From the NCBI GenBank assembly GCA_902800255.1, contig CADCDV010000051.1, positions 1-5,014 on the forward strand: 5,014 nt of DNA, given 5' to 3'. Shown piece by piece: positions 1 to 5,014 of the stretch. Every line of letters begins with the position of its first letter. Positions within the stretch are counted from its first letter, which is position 1. The DNA is from an uncultured Erysipelotrichaceae bacterium (lineage in GTDB: Bacteria; Bacillota_I; Bacilli_A; RFN20; CAG-826). Under the pieces are notes generated by a model. It was not told the DNA's origin and did not search any database. It saw only the letters and a list, made by a program, of their open reading frames with translations. A program made the position numbers and the translations under genes.

Positions 1-613
1 CGACTCCTAAAGCTTTAAGGCCTTCGATCTCCTTGGCAACGATCTTCTTAGGAAGACGGAATTCAGGGATGCCATAGATCAAGACGCCTCCCGCTTTATG
101 GAGGGCTTCGAAGATTGTGACTTCAAATCCTTGTTTAGCTAAGTCGCTAGCGCACGCTAAACCGCTTGGGCCGCTTCCGACAATAGCCACTTTGTGGCCA
201 TTGCTCATAGGTTTCTCGAATTTGGTTTTGCTATTCTCGTTATGGTAATCAGCGACGAATCTTTCAAGTCTTCCAATCGCGACTGGTTCAAACTTGATGC
301 CTAACGTACACGCGGATTCGCATTGCGTTTCCTGTGGGCAGACGCGTCCACAGACAGCAGGAAGGGATGAAGACTTCGAAATGACTTCATATGCTCCATC
401 AAGATCATCCTCTTTCATCTTGCTGATGAAGGAAGGGATATCGATATGGACAGGGCATTTATTGACGCAAGGTTTGGTAGGGCAGTTGAGGCATCTTAAA
501 GCTTCTTCCTTGGCAATGGTTGGGGTGTAGCCCAAAGCCACTTCCTGGAAGTTAGTTGTTCTTACAAGAGGGTCTTGCGTTGGCATTATGTGTTTCTTCG
601 GATTAAAAGCCAT
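1..613 (-). CDS. nfnB: NfnB large subunit of NADH-dependent ferredoxin:NADP+ oxidoreductase (SudA/GltD-like), C-terminus outside window
   Basis: Only the first 204 residues are visible; the frame is open to the left edge. NfnB is the large flavoprotein subunit of the soluble bifurcating transhydrogenase. It binds NADP(H), FAD and two [4Fe-4S] clusters and exchanges electrons with ferredoxin. Residues 41-53 carry a cysteine set (C41, C44, C49, C53) and residues 88-102 a second one (C88, C92, C98, C102), as in GltD-type cluster domains. A Rossmann FAD motif follows at 143-152 (VAIVGSGPSGL; G146, G148, G151), with an acidic residue E169 ending the next strand and the family motif GGVLIYGIPEFRLPK at 175-189. 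The ATG lies two bases after the nfnA stop with no strong ribosome site, so coupled translation is likely. A glutamate synthase small subunit (gltD) would look similar in this part. The partner is NfnA and not GltB, which favours NfnB. The full protein is usually about 460 residues. Confidence 0.9.
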   Translation of the reverse strand, partial: MAFNPKKHIMPTQDPLVRTTNFQEVALGYTPTIAKEEALRCLNCPTKPCVNKCPVHIDIPSFISKMKEDDLDGAYEVISKSSSLPAVCGRVCPQETQCESACTLGIKFEPVAIGRLERFVADYHNENSKTKFEKPMSNGHKVAIVGSGPSGLACASDLAKQGFEVTIFEALHKAGGVLIYGIPEFRLPKKIVAKEIEGLKALGV

Positions 614-615
614 AA

Positions 616-1464
616 CTACTTCTTAAAGAGATTACAGGTCTCTTCCCTCTTCTTTTTCTCGAAATCACTATATTGACGGTTCCTCATCATGGCCTCATCG
701 AAATCGACCTCATAACCGTTGAAGTCAGGGCCATCGATGCAGGCGAATTTCATGACTCTAGAGCCATCTTCTTTGACAAGTGATAAACGGCATCCTCCAC
801 ACATACCTGTGCCATCGATCATGATTGGATTCATGGAGACGGTAACAGGAATTGAGTAAGGTTTTGCTGTGGAAACTACGAATTTCATCATGATAAGAGG
901 ACCGATTGCGATGATGAGATCAAACCTCTCACCAGCGTCTAACATTTCCTTTAAAGGCATGGTGACATTGCCCTTATTTCCATAAGAGCCATCATCGGTC
1001 ATGACGATGGATTTCTTTGACACTTCTTTGAACTCATCTTCGAGGATGAGGAGGTCTTTGTTTCTGAAACCGATGATGGAAGTGACTTCTGCGCCAAGAT
1101 CATGAAGCTTCTTAGCGACAGGAAGAGCGATCGCACATCCGACTCCTCCTCCGATGACGCAGACCTTCTTATATCCATCAACATGGGTTGGAACTCCTAA
1201 AGGACCAACGAAATCGGAAATATGGTCGCCGACTTCTTTGTGGTTTAGTTTCTCGGTAGTGGCACCAACGATCTGGAAGATGATTTTGACGTTTCCTTTT
1301 TCTCTGTCGTATCCAGCAACGGTAAGAGGGATTCTTTCACCGTCTTCATCGACACGCAAAATGATGAATTGGCCTGGTTCGGCCTTCTTTGCCACAAGGG
1401 GAGAATGGATCTCCATTTCGGTGACGGTTGGGTTAAGGATTCTTTTGGAAACGATCTCAAACAT
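616..1464 (-). CDS. nfnA: NfnA small subunit, FAD/NAD-binding with [2Fe-2S] cluster (SudB-like)
   Basis: This 282-residue protein is the small subunit of the NfnAB complex, which couples NADH and reduced ferredoxin to NADP+ reduction, reversibly. It also resembles PyrK-type dihydroorotate dehydrogenase electron-transfer subunits. An N-terminal FNR-like barrel has the flavin motif RIPLTVA at 44-50. A nucleotide-binding Rossmann segment VIGGGVGCA lies at 103-111. The C-terminal cluster loop has C222, C225 and C242, with D217 where PyrK has its first cysteine. The frame is open up to an ATG at 1503, but the start at 1464 (MFEIVSKRILNPTV) matches where family members begin, and a TATAAT box falls inside the longer version. 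No clear Shine-Dalgarno sequence precedes 1464, so the leader may be short. The gene is first in the operon and followed two bases later by nfnB. Orphan annotation as 'sulfide dehydrogenase' is common for this pair but rests on one archaeal activity. Confidence 0.92.
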   Translation of the reverse strand: MFEIVSKRILNPTVTEMEIHSPLVAKKAEPGQFIILRVDEDGERIPLTVAGYDREKGNVKIIFQIVGATTEKLNHKEVGDHISDFVGPLGVPTHVDGYKKVCVIGGGVGCAIALPVAKKLHDLGAEVTSIIGFRNKDLLILEDEFKEVSKKSIVMTDDGSYGNKGNVTMPLKEMLDAGERFDLIIAIGPLIMMKFVVSTAKPYSIPVTVSMNPIMIDGTGMCGGCRLSLVKEDGSRVMKFACIDGPDFNGYEVDFDEAMMRNRQYSDFEKKKREETCNLFKK

Positions 1465-1491
1465 TGTTGCTAGTGGTTCTTTGTTCAAGTG

Positions 1492-1521
1492 ATTATAAAC
1501 CATAAGGGAAAGTTAAATGAA
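1492..1521 (-). promoter_or_regulatory. Putative sigma-A promoter of nfnAB
   Basis: Read on the minus strand, a perfect TATAAT box occupies 1497 down to 1492. The best -35 candidate is TTCATT at 1521-1516, which matches the consensus at only three of six bases with an 18-base spacer. Transcription would begin near 1485, leaving a leader of about 20 bases before the nfnA ATG at 1464. The position excludes the upstream ATG at 1503 as the normal start. The weak -35 suggests dependence on an activator or modest basal expression; this part is inference. Confidence 0.5.
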
Positions 1522-1533
1522 TAACTTCGTTAT
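1521..1533. repeat. Small palindrome in the divergent promoter region (possible operator)
   Basis: ATAAC-TTC-GTTAT forms perfect five-base arms around a three-base centre. It sits at the upstream edge of the nfn promoter and about 28 bases before the -35 box of the divergent membrane-protein gene. GTTAAA also occurs directly repeated on either side (1512-1517 and 1535-1540). A regulator bound here could act on both transcripts, but the short arms may be chance in AT-rich intergenic DNA. Confidence 0.25.
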
Positions 1534-1560
1534 GGTTAAAGCGGTAAAACTCTCTCGTAA

Positions 1561-1591
1561 TTGAAAATTCTATATTAAAATGTGCTATACT
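1561..1591 (+). promoter_or_regulatory. Extended -10 promoter for the CvpA-family gene
   Basis: A -35-like TTGAAA (1561-1566) and a -10 TATACT (1586-1591) are separated by 19 bases. A TG at 1583-1584 one base before the -10 makes an extended -10 element, which tolerates the long spacer. The start point would be near 1598, about 17 bases before the ATG at 1615. Confidence 0.6.
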
Positions 1592-1601
1592 TTGGTAATC
1601 T

Positions 1602-1606
1602 AAAGG
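1602..1606 (+). promoter_or_regulatory. Ribosome binding site that sets the start of the CvpA-family gene
   Basis: AAAGG lies eight bases before the ATG at 1615. The in-frame GTG at 1582 has no such site and lies inside the promoter -10 region, so it cannot be the start of a transcript made from this promoter. Confidence 0.6.
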
Positions 1607-1614
1607 CAATCAAT

Positions 1615-2418
1615 ATGGACTTATTTCCTACTTACCCCGGTACTTTAACAATTGATTGGTTATCGATCGTCCTCATCGCCATCGTCGTGCTTTTCGCACT
1701 TGGTGGCATCGCTAGAGGCGCTGCGAAAACCTTCCTTAATAATTTTGGAGGCATCATCAACCTCGCCATCTCTTTCATCGTGGCCGCTTTGCTTTGCAAC
1801 GTGCTTGCGAACATGGACTTTGCCTCTTCAATCAAAAACCCAATCCATGATTGGATCGCTGGACTAGGGGATGAAAGCGTAAAAACCGTTTTGAATGAGC
1901 CGCATTCTCGCGATGAGATCCTCATGGTTCTTACGAATAATGGCTATGCCATCTTGACTCAGATGTTCATCCCGCCATTCCTTTCGTTTGTTTGCCCATT
2001 CGTCTGCGCCTTCTTCGGAAGCTGCGTCCCTGAGGTCCCAACCGAAGCTAGTGTTGCCGATAACATCGCTACCGGCGTCACAGCTCTCATCTTTGCTGTT
2101 GTTGTCTTCGTCATCATGGAGATCATCCTTTCGATTATCCTTGGTGCCATCAAGAAAGCCGTCCATAAACGCCACAAGATCAAGAAGCCTGGTTTCTTAT
2201 CAAGGTTCTTCGGTTTCTTCATCGGCGGTGCCGTCGGTGTCATCATGGCCATCATCGTTGTCTGGATCTTCAGTTTCCTCGGAGGCATCCAGTTCTTCAA
2301 AGACTTCCTCACCCAAGTCTGGGCTCTCAATGATGATGAAGTCCTCACAATCGGCGAATTCCTGTATAAGACCAACTACGTCAATATGTTTATCAGCTGG
2401 GTAGGCTCTCTCTTCTGA
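1615..2418 (+). CDS. CvpA-family multi-pass membrane protein
   Basis: This is a 267-residue integral membrane protein. The first half (about 14-65) has the CvpA pattern: an aspartate before a hydrophobic helix (IDWLSIVLIAIVVLFALGG), then ARGAAKTF and a second helix. The second half (about 151-222) has a long hydrophobic helix, a basic loop rich in K/R/H (180-192), then FLSRFFGFFIGGAVGVIMAI, again typical of the family. Between them lies an insert of about 85 residues, partly hydrophobic, with three cysteines at 127, 131 and 137. The protein is therefore longer than the usual 160-200-residue CvpA. Family members are named for colicin V export in E. coli and are linked to envelope integrity, but the molecular function is not settled. 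The frame ends in a TGA followed at once by an in-frame TAA. It is divergent from nfnAB, and no terminator is visible before rpmG, so some read-through into that operon is likely. Confidence 0.72.
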   Translation: MDLFPTYPGTLTIDWLSIVLIAIVVLFALGGIARGAAKTFLNNFGGIINLAISFIVAALLCNVLANMDFASSIKNPIHDWIAGLGDESVKTVLNEPHSRDEILMVLTNNGYAILTQMFIPPFLSFVCPFVCAFFGSCVPEVPTEASVADNIATGVTALIFAVVVFVIMEIILSIILGAIKKAVHKRHKIKKPGFLSRFFGFFIGGAVGVIMAIIVVWIFSFLGGIQFFKDFLTQVWALNDDEVLTIGEFLYKTNYVNMFISWVGSLF

Positions 2419-2426
2419 TAAACCAT

Positions 2427-2455
2427 TTGACATATTTACTTCTAAGAAGTAGTAT
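2427..2455 (+). promoter_or_regulatory. Promoter of the rpmG-secE-nusG operon
   Basis: A perfect -35 TTGACA (2427-2432), a 17-base spacer and the -10 TAGTAT (2450-2455, four of six consensus bases) give a good sigma-A promoter. The predicted start is near 2462, and the rpmG ATG at 2479 is preceded by AAAGGA at 2468-2473. It fits a highly expressed ribosomal-protein operon. Confidence 0.7.
2437..2451. repeat. Palindrome inside the rpmG promoter spacer
   Basis: TACTTC-TAA-GAAGTA is a perfect six-base inverted repeat between the -35 and -10 boxes, overlapping the first two bases of the -10. It lacks a following T-run, so it is not an intrinsic terminator for the upstream gene. A repressor site is possible but not shown. 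Confidence 0.35.
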
Positions 2456-2478
2456 TGACACGCTGAGAAAGGATATAT

Positions 2479-2628
2479 ATGAGTAGAGATAAGGTTTTTT
2501 TAATTTGCTCTGAATGCCTCTCCCGCAATTACACCGTCACGAAGCGTGGAGATGATTCTCGCCGCCTCGAGATCAATAAATTCTGCCCTCATTGTGGAAG
2601 ACACACTCTTCACAAAGAGAGCAAATAG
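2479..2628 (+). CDS. rpmG: 50S ribosomal protein L33, zinc-binding form
   Basis: This gene encodes 49 residues starting MSRDKVFLICSECLSRNYTV. L33 is a small protein of the large ribosomal subunit near the E site. Two CxxC pairs, C10/C13 and C36/C39, are the zinc-ribbon ligands, so this is the C+ form. The conserved segments C-x2-C-x3-NY and LEINKFCPHCGRHTLHKE match the family along the whole length. The start has AAAGGA five bases upstream. Its TAG stop overlaps the ribosome site of secE. The rpmG-secE-nusG order is common in Bacillota and supports the call. Confidence 0.95.
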   Translation: MSRDKVFLICSECLSRNYTVTKRGDDSRRLEINKFCPHCGRHTLHKESK

Positions 2629-2632
2629 GAGG
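2627..2632 (+). promoter_or_regulatory. Ribosome binding site of secE, overlapping the rpmG stop
   Basis: AGGAGG sits six bases before the ATG at 2639 and shares two bases with the rpmG TAG stop. It selects this ATG over upstream in-frame starts that lie within rpmG. Confidence 0.85.
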
Positions 2633-2638
2633 ATTTCC

Positions 2639-2830
2639 ATGAATCCAGGAAAGTACATGAAAGAAGTGGTCAAGGAAGGCAAGCGCGTCCGTTGGCCAAA
2701 GCGTGATGAGTTATGGCCAGCCATCGCTGTCGTCATCTGCATCACCGTCTTCGTTGCCCTCTTCCTCGCCTTAGAGGATTTGACCGCACAGAATATCATC
2801 AACCAGCTTAAACAAGCTTTCGGTAAATAA
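2639..2830 (+). CDS. secE: Preprotein translocase subunit SecE
   Basis: SecE is the essential small subunit that clamps SecY in the SecYEG protein-export channel. This 63-residue protein has the short single-helix architecture of Gram-positive SecE. An amphipathic basic segment (about 5-20) ends in the hallmark VRWPKRDEL (17-25). One membrane helix follows at about 27-45, and a short polar tail ends the protein. The strong AGGAGG and the typical length support the start. It is followed 15 bases later by nusG, the usual neighbour. The protein would serve export of the two surface proteins encoded nearby, as it serves all Sec substrates. Confidence 0.95.
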   Translation: MNPGKYMKEVVKEGKRVRWPKRDELWPAIAVVICITVFVALFLALEDLTAQNIINQLKQAFGK

Positions 2831-2845
2831 GAGGAGGAAAAGAGA

Positions 2846-3400
2846 ATGCCAACACAGTTAGGTGAAAAGCAGTGGTACATCGTCACCACTTACTCAATGC
2901 ATGAGTCCAAAACCGCGGACAACCTCCGCAAACGTATCGAAAGCATGAACATGCAGGATTACATCCTCCGTGTCCTTGTTGCCGAAAAAGAGGAAGAAGT
3001 CCTTGAGGACGGAAAGCCAACCGGCAAGAAGAAGATGAAGCAGCTCTATCCAGGCTACATCTTCGTCGAAATGATCATGACCGATCAGTCTTGGTACATC
3101 GTCCGTAACACCCCAGGCGTCACCGGTATCGCCGGTTCCTCTGGTGGAGGACAGAAGCCAACCCCAGTCACCCGCGAAGAGATCGAACCTGTTCTTAAGA
3201 GAATGGGCATGGTCGATGAATCCATGTACGATCGTTACAACGTCGGTGACAGAGTCAAGGTCATCCATGGCCCACTCGAGGGAACCGAAGGCACCATCAT
3301 CTCGATCGACAAGACCACTGGCGAATGCCGTGTCGACACTGTCTTCTTCGGAAGAAGCACCCCAATCGATGTCGACTTCTCCGAAATCGAGAGAATCTAA
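2846..3400 (+). CDS. nusG: Transcription termination/antitermination protein NusG
   Basis: NusG binds the clamp of RNA polymerase and affects pausing, Rho action and coupling to translation. The 184 residues begin after a strong GAGGAGG eight bases upstream. The NGN domain shows KQWYIVTTYSMHE (8-20), QLYPGYIFVEM (66-76) and WYIVRNTPGVTGIAG (83-97). The KOW domain (about 131-184) shows VGDRVKVIHGPLEGTEGTI and ends with FFGRSTPIDVDFSEIERI, the conserved C-terminus of the family. A lysine- and glutamate-rich stretch at 47-65 is a slightly extended loop of the NGN domain. Third positions are strongly C-rich and eight of nine prolines use CCA, as expected of a highly expressed gene. It ends the operon: a terminator follows within 50 bases. 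Confidence 0.97.
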   Translation: MPTQLGEKQWYIVTTYSMHESKTADNLRKRIESMNMQDYILRVLVAEKEEEVLEDGKPTGKKKMKQLYPGYIFVEMIMTDQSWYIVRNTPGVTGIAGSSGGGQKPTPVTREEIEPVLKRMGMVDESMYDRYNVGDRVKVIHGPLEGTEGTIISIDKTTGECRVDTVFFGRSTPIDVDFSEIERI

Positions 3401-3411
3401 CGCAAATAATG

Positions 3412-3447
3412 AAAAGACCCAGCAAATCCTGGGTCTTTTTTTGTTTT
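3412..3447 (+). terminator. Intrinsic terminator after nusG
   Basis: A perfect 11-base-pair stem (AAAAGACCCAG / CTGGGTCTTTT) with a six-base loop is followed by a T-run, TTTTTTTGTTTT, starting within the stem. On the opposite strand the stem is followed by TTTTCATTATTT, so it may also stop transcription of the convergent surface-protein genes less efficiently. Confidence 0.92.
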
Positions 3448-3453
3448 AACTAA

Positions 3454-4620
3454 TTAGGAAATAAGCAAATCGGTTAAGGCAATCGTTAGTCCTTCGTAGA
3501 CATTGGAGTTGCCATTAACGGAATCCTGAACGTAGTAATCAAGCTCAGTGGTGCAGTTGACGCTGATAGTTGTTCCGTTAAGAAGAGGGTTCTTAAAAGT
3601 AACCGCATCGCTTGTGAAGCTGAACGATGATGGGGTTGCGATGTAATTAACCTCAATCTGGGCATTAGCGCCTGGGTTTAAGGTGAAGGCGATGACGTTG
3701 TCTTTAACGGTGTAATCCGTTCCTTGAGTTTTAGTGGTGCCATTGACCTTGACTGAGTTAATTTGGTGCGGCTTGGCGGATAATGTCGCATTCAAAGAGT
3801 CACCGGTTGCAGTGATGTGATCGGTTAGAGTAACTGAATTAACAAAGTCCGTTCCACTTGGGAGGGCGAATGTCTTGTTTGAGCCATCGCCAACTCCTGC
3901 GAGATCCTTATCAACGTTGTCTTTTGCAACCGAATACCAAGTGCTTGGATCATTGGAGAAATACATCGTCATAAGGAAGTAAGCGGTGGAGCTTGCATTG
4001 AACCCAGTGGAGATTGGCTGATTTATAGCAGTTCCTCCTGCTGGGGTAGCCTCAACGGCGGTGAAGTAATCGTTTCCGATGACTCCTTGCTGTGAGAAGT
4101 AGCTATAGAGCTGAGATGAAGTTGGCTTGCTTGAATAGACCTGCGTATAGACGTCTAAGGCTCTAGCAAGGGCAAATCCTTTCCTCACTTCATTATCCTT
4201 ATAGAAAAAGGTGTCACTCGCTTCAGAGAGGTACTTGCTGATGACGACCTGGGAGTTTGCGCTTCCTTGGATTTCGATCGCGAAGGTGAACGAATACCCA
4301 GGCGCGTACTCTAAGGCAGCCCTAGCGTTGTTATCCGCGACTAAGAAGAAGGTGTCGTAATCGTATGTCTCATCCTCATCGATGCGGCTGTCATTTGATT
4401 TGTAGCCGTCATAATGACCTGCCGTCTGATAGTTGAGAGCGCAGTATTTGAGAGAAGCGGAGACTGATTCTCCAGCGACACCGATATTAGCGAGATTGAC
4501 TGAAGCGGTGTTTTGGAGAGCGAACCAAGCGAAAACTCCTCCTCCGGCTGCGCCTAAGGCAACCAAAGAGGCAAAGGAGATCAATAATGTTGTTCTAAGT
4601 GTCCGTTTTTTGTTTTTCAT
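3454..4620 (-). CDS. Secreted or anchored surface protein with TasA/SipW-like N-terminus, function unknown
   Basis: This 388-residue protein is not recognised as a named family. It starts MKNKKRTLRTT, then has one hydrophobic segment (about 10-35) ending GGGVFAWFALQNTASVN. That resembles the signal region of SipW-dependent TasA/camelysin-like proteins, where a G-rich core is followed by an aromatic pair and a T/S/A-rich start of the mature protein. Cleavage near VFA|WF is a guess. The rest is polar, rich in S, T, N, Y and D, and predicted beta-rich, with only two cysteines (C60 and C356). Residues about 244-329 resemble phage fibre-type modules (GDGSNKTFAL; VNGTTKTQGTDYTV; AQIEVNYI). No LPXTG motif or C-terminal membrane anchor is visible. 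The ATG overlaps the stop of the upstream leucine-rich-repeat gene (TAATG), and GGAGGG lies ten bases before it. Convergent with nusG. A role in matrix, adhesion or cell-surface display is inference. Confidence 0.65.
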   Translation of the reverse strand: MKNKKRTLRTTLLISFASLVALGAAGGGVFAWFALQNTASVNLANIGVAGESVSASLKYCALNYQTAGHYDGYKSNDSRIDEDETYDYDTFFLVADNNARAALEYAPGYSFTFAIEIQGSANSQVVISKYLSEASDTFFYKDNEVRKGFALARALDVYTQVYSSKPTSSQLYSYFSQQGVIGNDYFTAVEATPAGGTAINQPISTGFNASSTAYFLMTMYFSNDPSTWYSVAKDNVDKDLAGVGDGSNKTFALPSGTDFVNSVTLTDHITATGDSLNATLSAKPHQINSVKVNGTTKTQGTDYTVKDNVIAFTLNPGANAQIEVNYIATPSSFSFTSDAVTFKNPLLNGTTISVNCTTELDYYVQDSVNGNSNVYEGLTIALTDLLIS

Positions 4621-5014
4621 TATAGCTTTTCCCTCCATATCGCCGGTTGGTTGTTAGCGTCAAGATGCCAATAACCCCAGTTTGAATTGCCGGATTCTGG
4701 GTTGGACTCGCTGTAAATATAAATACTTGATAAAGGTGTAGTTGAGTTGTAAAAATTCCATCCGCTTGGATATCTTGCGTCGGTTCCGGTTTGAGCAGCA
4801 ATATACGCTGTTTCGTTATCCATTAAGAAGATTTTGGTCGTAGCATCACAGCTGGCGAAAGCACTATCGCTTCCCGTGCCAGAGAAATCAGAACCAGCTC
4901 CAACGATAACCCCTCCTGTTTTCAAGCTGGTGCACTTATTGAAAACCTTTTTCTTTAAATGGCTTCCTGAAGGGATCCTGATGCTTTGCAATTTGCTGCA
5001 ATTATCGAAAGCAT
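4620..5014 (-). CDS. BspA-type leucine-rich-repeat surface protein, C-terminal end only
   Basis: The last 130 residues of a larger protein are visible; the frame runs off the right edge with no start inside. The first part (AFDNCSKLQSIRIPSGSHL, then VFNKCTSLK) shows two units of the BspA/LRR_5 pattern: phenylalanine, asparagine-cysteine, leucine, then I-x-I-P. Such repeats are found on cell-surface proteins of gut bacteria and protists and often mediate binding. A Ser/Thr/Gly-rich beta segment follows. The end has PSGWNFYNS, then IYIYSESNPES, GYWHLDANNQPAIW, a tryptophan- and tyrosine-rich tail that I recall as common at the C-terminus of BspA-like proteins of uncultured Bacillota. No sortase motif or membrane anchor is visible in this tail. 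The TAA at 4622-4620 shares one base with the next gene's ATG. The N-terminus, signal peptide and number of repeats lie outside the window. Confidence 0.8.
   Translation of the reverse strand, partial: AFDNCSKLQSIRIPSGSHLKKKVFNKCTSLKTGGVIVGAGSDFSGTGSDSAFASCDATTKIFLMDNETAYIAAQTGTDARYPSGWNFYNSTTPLSSIYIYSESNPESGNSNWGYWHLDANNQPAIWREKL
4631..4636 (-). promoter_or_regulatory. Ribosome binding site of the surface-protein gene, inside the upstream coding end
   Basis: On the minus strand GGAGGG precedes the ATG at 4620 by ten bases. An ATG at 4638 overlaps this site, so the later start (MKNKKR), which also begins a proper signal sequence, is preferred. The same bases encode the last residues of the leucine-rich-repeat protein, which favours coupled translation. 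Confidence 0.65.

Noticed and set aside
1..613. Glutamate synthase small subunit (gltD) for the left-edge gene
   Set aside because: The sequence alone would allow it, but the overlapping operon with a SudB/NfnA-type subunit and no GltB points to NfnB.
1154..1492. Long plus-strand open frame opposite nfnA
   Set aside because: It is antisense to a clearly conserved gene, has low-complexity Ser/Thr-rich content and no matching domain or ribosome site; similar antisense frames opposite nfnB, secE and nusG were dropped for the same reason.
1521..1530. ATAACTTCGT identical to part of a loxP arm
   Set aside because: There is no 8-base spacer with a second 13-base arm; the 13-base palindrome is a separate structure, so the match is chance.
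2437..2451. Terminator after the CvpA-family gene
   Set aside because: The stem is only six A/T-rich base pairs and no T-run follows; it lies inside a promoter.
2455..2460. Second TTGACA as an additional -35 box
   Set aside because: No acceptable -10 lies 16-18 bases downstream, where the rpmG start codon falls.
3454..3520. Sortase anchor at the C-terminus of the 388-aa protein
   Set aside because: The end (LTIALTDLLIS) has no LPXTG-like motif, no basic tail and no full membrane helix.

Overview
The window looks like chromosomal DNA of an anaerobic, low-to-mid GC member of the Bacillota/Mycoplasmatota side of the tree, for example an Erysipelotrichia-like or RF39-like gut bacterium. This placement is an inference from three things: the rpmG-secE-nusG block, a standalone NfnAB/SudAB pair, and a BspA-type leucine-rich-repeat surface protein next to a TasA-like signal-anchor protein. 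Visible tryptophans are TGG and no gene has an internal TGA, so nothing points to the Mycoplasma code.

Left part (1-1503, minus strand): a two-gene operon, nfnA (616-1464) then nfnB (613 to beyond the left edge, 204 codons visible). Together they encode an electron-bifurcating NADH-dependent ferredoxin:NADP+ oxidoreductase, a flavin/iron-sulfur enzyme that balances NADH, NADPH and ferredoxin in anaerobes. A TATAAT box lies just upstream of the preferred nfnA start.

Middle (1504-3447, plus strand): a divergent intergenic region of about 100 bp carries an extended -10 promoter and a small palindrome. It leads into a CvpA-family multi-pass membrane protein (1615-2418). A promoter with a perfect TTGACA box then drives rpmG (ribosomal protein L33, 49 aa), secE (63-aa translocase subunit) and nusG (transcription factor). 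This block ends at a strong intrinsic terminator (3412-3447). The usual rplK-rplA continuation is absent.

Right part (3454-5014, minus strand, convergent with nusG): a translationally coupled surface-protein pair. The upstream gene is the C-terminal end of a BspA-like leucine-rich-repeat protein that runs off the right edge. Its TAA overlaps the ATG of a 388-aa secreted or anchored protein with a TasA/SipW-like N-terminus and a beta-module like those of phage fibre proteins. This pair is the least described part of the window. The remainder is conserved housekeeping and energy metabolism. No tRNA, rRNA, CRISPR array, IS element or origin was seen, and no gene-free stretch exceeds 300 bases.
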